From Balneolaceae bacterium (GTDB lineage: Bacteria > Bacteroidota > Rhodothermia > Balneolales > Balneolaceae): DNA of 7,865 nucleotides. The translations under genes were made by a program, and so were the position numbers. The notes beneath the pieces were generated by a model that saw only the letters and a list, made by a program, of their open reading frames with translations, did no database searches and was not told the origin of the DNA. Below are positions 1-4,855 of the stretch, in pieces. The first letter of the stretch is position 1, and each line of letters starts with the position of its first letter. Location: positions 1 through 7,865 of the forward strand of contig SLAU01000021.1 of the NCBI GenBank assembly GCA_007126675.1. Reading direction: 5' to 3'.

Positions 1-1077
1 TCTGATTGGCTGATCGCCGTTTCATTTGTCGCAATTGCAGCTCTTGTGATTGTGGGGCACTATATCGAAACGCGGCGCACAGATGATATCGGGACAACCA
101 CGGCATTTGCAATGCTGCTCACATTTTCGCTTGCCGCCTGGGCCGGATTTGGTTATTACATGCCTGCACTCGCCACTTCAGTAGTAGTTGTGGCTCTTCT
201 TGGTATGAAGCCGGTTTTACACAAATGGCTTACTCATATTGAAACAGAGGAGATCTATGCCGGAATTAAGCTACTCATTATTTCGGTGGTACTGCTTCCG
301 CTGCTGCCGGACCAGGGTTATGGCCCGTGGGAGGCATTGAACCCGTTTTGGATCTGGCTGATGGTGGTGCTGATCTGCGGTATCTCATTCGCCGGTTACT
401 TTGCTATGAAATACTCTGGCAAACAACTGGGTGCATTAATCACAGCTATTACCGGCGGACTCGCATCTTCTACCGCAGTAACGCTGAGTATGGCACAGTT
501 TGCCATGAAACGAATCTCCAAAACCATTTTTATGAGTGGTGTGATGGTTGCATCGTCCATCATGTGTATTCGTGTTGCAATTGAAGTATTCGTGGTAAAT
601 GCCGAACTGCTTGAATTGCTCTGGTTGCCATTACTGCTGCTTTTCCTGGGTATTATTGCCGGCGCAGCATGGCTCTGGTACAAAAGCGGAACGGCCGAAC
701 CCGAAAGCACCGAACCCGACCTGAGGAATCCATTCAGGCTTACAATGGCTATTCAATTTGGCCTGCTGCTCGGATTGATCATGGTACTGGCCGCATTTAT
801 GCAGGAGCAATTCGGCGAACAGGGAGTCTATGCACTTTCGGTGATCTCCGGGCTGATGGATGTGGATGCTATTACGCTTTCTCTTTCCCGCCTTGCTCTG
901 GATGATTTGGCTGCCAGAACTGCCGTTATCGGTATCATCCTCGCGTCCGTCACAAATACCATTGTAAAGGGCTTCATCTTTGCCTTTTTTGTGGGACTAA
1001 AAGAAAGTATTCAGTTAATTATCGCTCTGACCCTCAGTACTTTACCTGCATTAGCCGCTGTATTCTTTTTCGTTTGA
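1..1077 (+). CDS. MgtC/SapB-family membrane protein, DUF4010 domain (5' end cut off)
   Basis: The frame is open from base 1 to the TGA at 1075-1077, giving 358 residues, so the true start lies left of the window. An internal GTG at 46 is not a convincing start because codons before it continue a hydrophobic segment (DWLIAVSFVAIAALVIVG). About ten or eleven membrane segments are visible. DUF4010 hallmarks are a glycine/serine-rich helix with GGLASSTAVTLSMA (near window residue 155), the strongly conserved-looking SGLMDVDAITLSLSRLA (near 285), and a final TNTIVKGFIFAFFVG followed by a hydrophobic C-terminus. The missing part is probably the N-terminal MgtC-like domain; full proteins of this family are usually a little over 400 residues. 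The protein acts in the inner membrane. Its substrate is unknown: MgtC relatives are tied to magnesium limitation and ATP synthase control, but DUF4010 proteins are mostly uncharacterised. Domain call confident, function not. Confidence 0.88.
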   Translation, partial: SDWLIAVSFVAIAALVIVGHYIETRRTDDIGTTTAFAMLLTFSLAAWAGFGYYMPALATSVVVVALLGMKPVLHKWLTHIETEEIYAGIKLLIISVVLLPLLPDQGYGPWEALNPFWIWLMVVLICGISFAGYFAMKYSGKQLGALITAITGGLASSTAVTLSMAQFAMKRISKTIFMSGVMVASSIMCIRVAIEVFVVNAELLELLWLPLLLLFLGIIAGAAWLWYKSGTAEPESTEPDLRNPFRLTMAIQFGLLLGLIMVLAAFMQEQFGEQGVYALSVISGLMDVDAITLSLSRLALDDLAARTAVIGIILASVTNTIVKGFIFAFFVGLKESIQLIIALTLSTLPALAAVFFFV

Positions 1078-1087
1078 GCTTTTATAA

Positions 1088-1122
1088 GTGAAAACTTTCA
1101 CCTGCACTTCGAAGTGTTTTTT
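1088..1122 (+). terminator. Candidate Rho-independent terminator after the MgtC/DUF4010 gene
   Basis: Eleven bases after the stop there are two small inverted repeats in a row. GTGAAA/TTTCAC lies at 1088-1101. The self-complementary CACTTCGAAGTG lies at 1105-1116 and is followed directly by six T residues (1117-1122). A further pair, CCTGC (1101-1105) and GCAGG (1127-1131), could close an outer stem. The stem is short (CACT/AGTG around a TCGA loop), so termination strength is uncertain, but position and T-run fit the end of this transcription unit. Confidence 0.5.
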
Positions 1123-1279
1123 GCAAGCAGGAGTGGACTAGGCGGTTAATCTTAACAGAGTTTTTAAGTTTTAGCAGTTTTATCAAACGCACTCAAAAAC
1201 AGATGCCATTTTATTTTTAAACGTTGAATAGAGACGATTTGTTTATTTAGTTGAAGAATTAACAAACAAAGATCCACTC

Positions 1280-2476
1280 ATGAAACCTATAAAAGTTTAC
1301 GGCGAAATCGGCCGTGATATAGACCCCGAAGCATACGAGCAGCTTAAAAAAGCGTGTGAACTTCCCGTATCCGTTTCAGGCGTTTTGTTGCCTGATGCAC
1401 ACGTGGGCTACGCACTTCCGGTTGGCGGAGTAGCCGCACTCGATAACGCTGTATCACCTGCTTTTGTGGGGTTTGATATCGCCTGCAGAATGAAAATGGG
1501 TGTGCTGGATATTAAACCTGAAGAATTTGAAAAGGCCCGCAAATCGTTTGCCAAAATACTGGATGGGGTAACCAGCTTTGGTTTGGGTGCTGACTTTTCG
1601 GACGGAAAGCGCGAACACGAAGTAATGGACGATCCGCGCTGGAGTGAAATTCCCAAAGCACGCGAACTTAAAGATAAAGCTGCAAAACAACTGGGCAGCT
1701 CCGGCAGCGGTAACCACTTTGCAGATATTATGGTTGGTGAAGTTTTGAAAGAAAAACCATGGCTGCCGCTAAAAAAGGGTGAGAAATTTGTAGCGCTGCT
1801 CACCCACTCCGGCTCGCGCGGTACCGGGTATCAAATCGCCAGTCATTACAAGGATATCGCAGAGAGTAAAACACAGGAAGATCACAAAGGAATTTCCAAA
1901 AACTACGCATGGCTGTCACTTGATGAGCATGAGGGACAGGAATACTGGAACGCCATGCAACTTATGGGTGATTATGCCAGCGCCAATCATGAATTGATTC
2001 ACAAACATTTTGCCAAAGAAGCTGGTCTGAAGATTATAGGTGATTACGAGAACCATCATAATTTTGCCTGGGAAAAAGAAGATGAAGACGGGCGCAGGAT
2101 TATCATCCACCGGAAAGGAGCTACGCCTGCTGAAAAGGGTGTAATCGGGATTATTCCCGGATCAATGGGAACGCCATCCTATCTTGTTGAAGGACTTGGA
2201 AACAAAGAAAGCCTCTGGAGCAGTTCGCATGGCGCCGGTAGGACGATGTCGCGAACGCAAGCCAAAAAACAGCATGATGAAGCTGAATACCGTGAATTTC
2301 TGAAAGAAAGTGATATTCTGACAATCGGCGTAGCGCGTGATGAAACCTACCAGTGCTACAAAGATATCGGCCGTGTGATGGAATTGCAGGAAGGAGAATT
2401 GGTGGAATCGGTTGCCAAAATGCATCCGCGTGTGGTAATTATGGGCGGCGGGCGCAAGAGCGATGATGGGGACTGA
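1280..2476 (+). CDS. rtcB: RtcB-family RNA ligase (3'-phosphate/5'-OH, GTP and Mn dependent)
   Basis: This 398-residue cytoplasmic enzyme should join RNA 3'-phosphate (or 2',3'-cyclic phosphate) ends to 5'-OH ends through a GMP-histidine intermediate, acting in RNA repair or tRNA healing. Family motifs appear in order: PDAHVGYALPVGG (38-50), DIAC with metal ligands D66 and C69, GSSGSGNHF (139-147, N145/H146), THSGSRG (175-181, H176), NHHNFAW (258-264, H260 the likely metal ligand), RKGAT (278-282), PGSMGTPSY (293-301), and SSHGAGRTMSR (315-325), where H317 matches the guanylylated histidine. The protein is shorter than the ~480-residue archaeal or ~410-residue E. coli enzymes. It ends in HPRVVIMGGGRKSDDGD instead of the usual ...GVVKG tail, which marks a divergent RtcB clade. 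ATG at 1280 is chosen because the first strand begins right after it; no Shine-Dalgarno is visible. No archease or RtcA gene is adjacent. Family certain; RNA target unknown. Confidence 0.95.
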   Translation: MKPIKVYGEIGRDIDPEAYEQLKKACELPVSVSGVLLPDAHVGYALPVGGVAALDNAVSPAFVGFDIACRMKMGVLDIKPEEFEKARKSFAKILDGVTSFGLGADFSDGKREHEVMDDPRWSEIPKARELKDKAAKQLGSSGSGNHFADIMVGEVLKEKPWLPLKKGEKFVALLTHSGSRGTGYQIASHYKDIAESKTQEDHKGISKNYAWLSLDEHEGQEYWNAMQLMGDYASANHELIHKHFAKEAGLKIIGDYENHHNFAWEKEDEDGRRIIIHRKGATPAEKGVIGIIPGSMGTPSYLVEGLGNKESLWSSSHGAGRTMSRTQAKKQHDEAEYREFLKESDILTIGVARDETYQCYKDIGRVMELQEGELVESVAKMHPRVVIMGGGRKSDDGD

Positions 2477-2483
2477 GGTTGAG

Positions 2484-2511
2484 GCAAAAGGCAGAATGCA
2501 GAACGCAAAAG
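2484..2511 (+). repeat. Four-unit heptanucleotide tandem repeat (GCARAAN)
   Basis: Eight bases after the rtcB stop there are four contiguous 7-mers: GCAAAAG (2484-2490), GCAGAAT (2491-2497), GCAGAAC (2498-2504) and GCAAAAG (2505-2511). The array ends 47 bp before the amidohydrolase ATG, so it lies in or just above that gene's promoter region. It is too degenerate to call an active phase-variable tract. It may be a remnant of a simple-repeat family. Confidence 0.6.
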
Positions 2512-2558
2512 TGTGTCTGTCTTAAAATGTTATAAACATAAATTTTGCAGATAAACTT

Positions 2559-3980
2559 ATGACAAACAGATCTGATGCTGGGGGTAAGCCGGTGAATACG
2601 CAATCGCGGAGGGCTTTTTTGAAAAATAGTGCGGCCGGGCTGATGCTGCCTTTTATGGCAGGGTTTGGGAAATCGCGAAATCTTGAACAACCTGATGAAA
2701 ACCGCCTGGTGATTCGTGGTGGGACGGTGCTCACGATGGATGAAGACACAGGAGATTTTGAACAGGCGGATGTTCTAGTCGAAAATGGCACAATCACAGA
2801 GGTGAGTCCGTCTATTGACACCGATGCCAAAGAGATTGAGGCGCGTGGTCATATTGTGATGCCCGGCTTTGTGGATACACACCGCCATATGTGGCAGGGC
2901 TGTCTGCGAAATATTCTGCCAAATGGACGCCTGAGTGATTATATGAGAGCGGTTCAGGGTCAGGCGCGTCCGGTATTTGAACCCGAAGATGCCTACACAG
3001 GAAATCTTGTAAGTGCACTGGGAGCTCTCGACGCCGGCATCACCACAATATTGGACTGGTCGCACATCAGCAACTCGCCTGCTCACAGTGATGCGGCGAT
3101 TCAAGCACTTTATGATTCAGGAATTCGAGCAGTGTATGCGTACGGTTCGGGTGATAACACAACTAAGAACAGGCATCCTGAAGATGTGAGGCGAATCAAA
3201 GAGGAGTTTTTTGATAATGGCAGCGAACTGCTAACCCTGGCGCTTGCCACCGGAATCAATAGCGAACACTGGGAACTTGCAAGAGAACTCGGCCTCAGGA
3301 TTACGGTTCATGTAAACGGCACCGGCGATCTGTTGCCGGTTTCTGATCTGTTAGGCCCGGATTTAACCTGCATCCACTGTTGCAATCTACTGGACGAAGA
3401 GTGGAAGTTATTGGCCGAAAATGATGTAGGAGTTTCTATTGCATCGCCCGTGGAGATGATAATGGGGCATGGCATACCGCCCATTCAGCAAACACTGGAT
3501 TACGGTGTGCTGCCAAGCCTGAGTATTGATGTGGAAACCACGGTTCCGGGCGATATGTTTTCGCAGATGCAATCGGTGTTTACTCTGCAGCGAATGCAGC
3601 TGCTGGCCAGGGAACGAGCCGGTGAAGAAAACCTACCGGAGCTTCTCACCGCAAGAGAAATGCTGCGCTTTGCAACCATTAACGGTGCTATTCACAACGG
3701 ACTCGATGATCTGACCGGCAGCATCACGCCCGGCAAAAAAGCGGATATTATTATGCTGGGAGGCGACCATATCAACACCATGCCGCTGAATGATGCATAC
3801 GGCGCTGTGGTAACCGGCATGGGGCGGACGAATGTAAACATGGTGATGGTAAACGGTAAGATCATGAAATGGAACGGCCGGCTTGTGCGGAACGACCTGG
3901 AGGAAATTAAAGAACGGGCTGTTCGATCAAGGGAAGGGATCTTTAAGCGATCAGAAATGGATGATGCTCTTCTTGGTTGA
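2559..3980 (+). CDS. Tat-exported amidohydrolase, TRZ/ATZ/chlorohydrolase type
   Basis: This 473-residue metal-dependent hydrolase probably acts outside the cytoplasmic membrane. The N-terminus carries a twin-arginine signal: SRRAFLK at 16-22, then a hydrophobic stretch AAGLMLPFMAGFG (25-37). The mature part starts with the small beta domain typical of cyclic amidohydrolases (LVIRGGTVLTMD, 50-61). The barrel follows, with MPGFVDTHRHMW holding the HxH pair H108/H110, then H251 in ITVHVNG, H273 in CIHCCN, and D324 in SIDVET as the likely metal-site aspartate. The C-terminal beta domain returns with GSITPGKKADIIML and VNGKIMKWNGR. This fits deaminases or dechlorinases of heterocycles (one-metal subtype III style), but the substrate cannot be read. 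ATG at 2559 gives an ordinary Tat n-region; a GTG at 2592 (residue 12) would also keep the RR motif. No Shine-Dalgarno is visible. Its last ~90 bases are duplicated downstream at 4075-4176. Confidence 0.9.
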   Translation: MTNRSDAGGKPVNTQSRRAFLKNSAAGLMLPFMAGFGKSRNLEQPDENRLVIRGGTVLTMDEDTGDFEQADVLVENGTITEVSPSIDTDAKEIEARGHIVMPGFVDTHRHMWQGCLRNILPNGRLSDYMRAVQGQARPVFEPEDAYTGNLVSALGALDAGITTILDWSHISNSPAHSDAAIQALYDSGIRAVYAYGSGDNTTKNRHPEDVRRIKEEFFDNGSELLTLALATGINSEHWELARELGLRITVHVNGTGDLLPVSDLLGPDLTCIHCCNLLDEEWKLLAENDVGVSIASPVEMIMGHGIPPIQQTLDYGVLPSLSIDVETTVPGDMFSQMQSVFTLQRMQLLARERAGEENLPELLTAREMLRFATINGAIHNGLDDLTGSITPGKKADIIMLGGDHINTMPLNDAYGAVVTGMGRTNVNMVMVNGKIMKWNGRLVRNDLEEIKERAVRSREGIFKRSEMDDALLG

Positions 3981-3993
3981 TTTGAAGGGGGAT
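3891..3993 (+). repeat. Direct repeat copy 1: 3' end of the amidohydrolase gene
   Basis: These 103 bases cover the last 29 codons, the stop (3978-3980) and 13 bases beyond. They recur 183-184 bp downstream at 4075-4176. Copy 1 is the intact version, in frame with the full gene. The two copies differ by one single-base deletion and seven substitutions. The first 62 positions match apart from the deletion, and all substitutions fall in the last 41. Confidence 0.93.
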
Positions 3994-4007
3994 AACATCA
4001 CAACGAT

Positions 4008-4033
4008 GGCAGGTTGCAGATCTGCGACCTGCC
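4008..4033. repeat. 26-bp near-perfect palindrome
   Basis: GGCAGGTTGCA (4008-4018) and TGCGACCTGCC (4023-4033) form an 11-bp stem with one G-T wobble around a GATC loop. It starts 27 bases after the amidohydrolase stop. No T-run follows, so it is not a standard intrinsic terminator, though the hairpin could protect the mRNA 3' end. Its right half is the left arm of the next 46-bp hairpin element, so the two hairpins cannot form at the same time. Confidence 0.75.
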
Positions 4034-4069
4034 AGTGTCTGAGCGAAGCGAAGTCCTGGTAGTGTCGCG
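4024..4069. repeat. 46-bp hairpin element, copy 1
   Basis: The arms GCGACCTGCCAG (4024-4035) and CTGGTAGTGTCGC (4056-4068) pair over 12 positions with one G-T wobble and one bulged T (4063). They enclose a 20-base loop containing two GCGAAG-like repeats (GAGCGAAGCGAAG). A second copy at 4461-4506 differs at one loop base only. The element lies exactly between the two copies of the amidohydrolase tail. Size, palindromic build and intergenic placement resemble REP-type interspersed elements. No transposase gene is in the window. Confidence 0.82.
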
Positions 4070-4074
4070 GCATA

Positions 4075-4176
4075 AACGACCTGGAGGAAATTAAAGAACG
4101 GGCTTTCGATCAAGGGAAGGGATCTTTAAGCGATCGGGAATGGATGATTCAATTCTTGGATGATTTGTAGGGGGAT
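4075..4176 (+). pseudogene. Degraded second copy of the amidohydrolase 3' end
   Basis: This stretch matches 3891-3993 with seven substitutions and one missing base (the counterpart of G3921, between 4104 and 4105). The deletion shifts the frame. If it is restored, the copy reads as the same tail, ending KRSGMDDSILG in place of KRSEMDDALLG, with the TGA at 4161-4163 in phase. Two codon differences are silent and the protein changes are E to G, A to S and L to I. No start or upstream part of the gene is present, so it is a non-functional remnant. It could be a partial duplication or the leftover tail of a displaced related allele. Confidence 0.88.
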
Positions 4177-4307
4177 TATAACCGGAACAATAGGATTATG
4201 AAGAATTTGTTTCGTTTGCTTGAAATTGGATCAGGCTAAGATGTAGGCTATGAAATATTCCTAAGTCGCCTCAAATCGAACGCCCCAATCGCAGTTCGTT
4301 TATTAAA

Positions 4308-4393
4308 GCAGGCTTTCAGCCTGCCGGTTTTTGGGTTCCGCTCATCACCCGGGGCGCTGCCCCGGGATGGCGTAAAGCAGACTTTCAGTCTGC
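4308..4393. repeat. Composite three-hairpin element, unit 1
   Basis: Three perfect inverted repeats sit at fixed spacing. The first is GCAGGCTTTCAGCCTGC (4308-4324, 7-bp arms, TTC loop). After 23 bp comes CCCGGGGC/GCCCCGGG (4348-4366, 8-bp arms, GCT loop). After 10 bp comes GCAGACTTTCAGTCTGC (4377-4393, 7-bp arms, TTC loop). The same architecture recurs at 4558-4644. The first hairpin is followed by CGG and five T residues (4328-4332), so it could also weakly terminate plus-strand transcription arriving from the amidohydrolase gene. Confidence 0.85.
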
Positions 4394-4460
4394 TCATTGT
4401 TAGCGTGGATATTCTTTATCCGATTTCTCTGATTCCGGAAATAAAACCAGTTAGTAATCA

Positions 4461-4506
4461 GCGACCTGCCAGTGTCTGAGCTAAGCGAAGTCCTGGTAGT
4501 GTCGCG
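4461..4506. repeat. 46-bp hairpin element, copy 2
   Basis: This copy is identical to 4024-4069 except for T at 4482 in place of G, a position in the loop, so both stem arms are fully kept. Here the preceding palindrome half (GGCAGGTTGCA) is absent, which suggests that the 46-bp unit itself is the repeating module. It lies between the two composite three-hairpin units, 67 bp after the first and 51 bp before the second. Confidence 0.85.
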
Positions 4507-4557
4507 AAATATAAGTTACCTGGAGAGTTTGAATGCCCAAAACAGAGTTGGCCTAGA

Positions 4558-4644
4558 GCAGACTTTCAGTCTGCCTTCTTTTCAAGGCATTGGCCTTGCC
4601 CGGGACTATATTCCGGGGTGAGATATCACAGGCTTTCAGCCTGT
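4558..4644. repeat. Composite three-hairpin element, unit 2
   Basis: It has the same order and spacing as unit 1. GCAGACTTTCAGTCTGC (4558-4574) is followed after 24 bp by a CCCGGGA/TTCCGGG stem (4599-4617, five Watson-Crick pairs, one G-T, one A-T, CTATA loop), then after 10 bp by ACAGGCTTTCAGCCTGT (4628-4644). The outer hairpin types are swapped relative to unit 1 (GAC first, GGC second) and the linkers differ in sequence, yet hairpin centres lie 42 and 28 bp apart against 41 and 28 in unit 1. Confidence 0.83.
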
Positions 4645-4766
4645 AAATTCTATATTCTACAAGCCCTACAAAAACCTTGTACCGCACGAATACCGACAGA
4701 GCATTTGTAGCTCATACGCAATCTGCATTATTTCCTGGTTTCAGGGAAGCCGCTTCTATAAATCGT

Positions 4767-4794
4767 AAATAAAAATCGCAGACTGAAAGTCTGC
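4767..4794 (-). terminator. Likely intrinsic terminator of the cotransporter gene, made from a repeat hairpin
   Basis: On the minus strand GCAGACTTTCAGTCTGC (4794-4778) forms a 7-bp stem with a TTC loop and is followed by GA, five T, A and three T (4776-4767). It lies about 60 bases past the transporter stop codon. The hairpin is the same sequence as those in the composite elements but in the opposite orientation. The position fits a transcription end, and the U-rich tract supports it. Confidence 0.6.
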
Positions 4795-4837
4795 CAGACC
4801 TCATCCAGGAGCACTTCCCGAAAAGCACGGGGATTCC

Positions 4838-4851
4838 ACACTGGCAGGTTG
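4838..4851 (-). repeat. Inverted fragment of the 46-bp hairpin element
   Basis: Read on the minus strand, ACCTGCCAGTGT (4849-4838) is identical to 12 bases of the left arm and loop edge of the 46-bp element. On the plus strand TGGCAGGTTG (4842-4851) also equals 4007-4016. It sits five bases beyond the transporter stop codon. It is short, so it may be a relic or partly chance. Confidence 0.45.
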
Positions 4852-4855
4852 TGAA

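Larger units (their letters stand above)
3981..4855. other. Repeat-rich 875-bp noncoding spacer between convergent genes
   Basis: No credible protein-coding gene or structural RNA is seen. From left to right it holds: a 22-nt-spanning palindrome (4008-4033) overlapping a 46-bp hairpin element (4024-4069); a degraded copy of the amidohydrolase tail (4075-4176); a featureless AT-rich stretch (4177-4307); composite three-hairpin unit 1 (4308-4393); the second 46-bp hairpin element (4461-4506); composite unit 2 (4558-4644); a plain stretch (4645-4766); an inverted solitary hairpin acting as a likely terminator (4767-4794); and a fragment of the 46-bp element (4838-4851). The two flanking genes converge on this region, so repeats landing here would do little harm. 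Confidence 0.85.

Noticed and set aside
1205..1279. rtcB promoter
   Set aside because: TTG and TAGTTG elements can be paired near 1225-1255, but the -7 match is too poor to report as a feature.
4198..4239. Small open frame of 13 codons starting ATG AAG AAT
   Set aside because: Too short, no ribosome binding signal, no recognisable motif, and it lies in a degraded spacer.
4511..4530. Third copy of the amidohydrolase tail after the second 46-bp element (ACCTGGAG match)
   Set aside because: Only about eight contiguous bases agree with the gene tail and the similarity does not continue, so chance is enough.
4658..4681. TACAAG/CTTGTA inverted repeat as an IS end
   Set aside because: Six-bp arms with a 12-base loop are expected by chance, and there is no transposase or target duplication.
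4731..4748. Second copy of the lemA palindrome (TTCCTG...CAGGGAA)
   Set aside because: The arms are imperfect and the spacing differs; it sits at a gene end, not a promoter.
4308..4794. CRISPR array
   Set aside because: The repeats are palindromes of 17 bp at uneven distances and in both orientations, with no uniform spacers and no cas genes.
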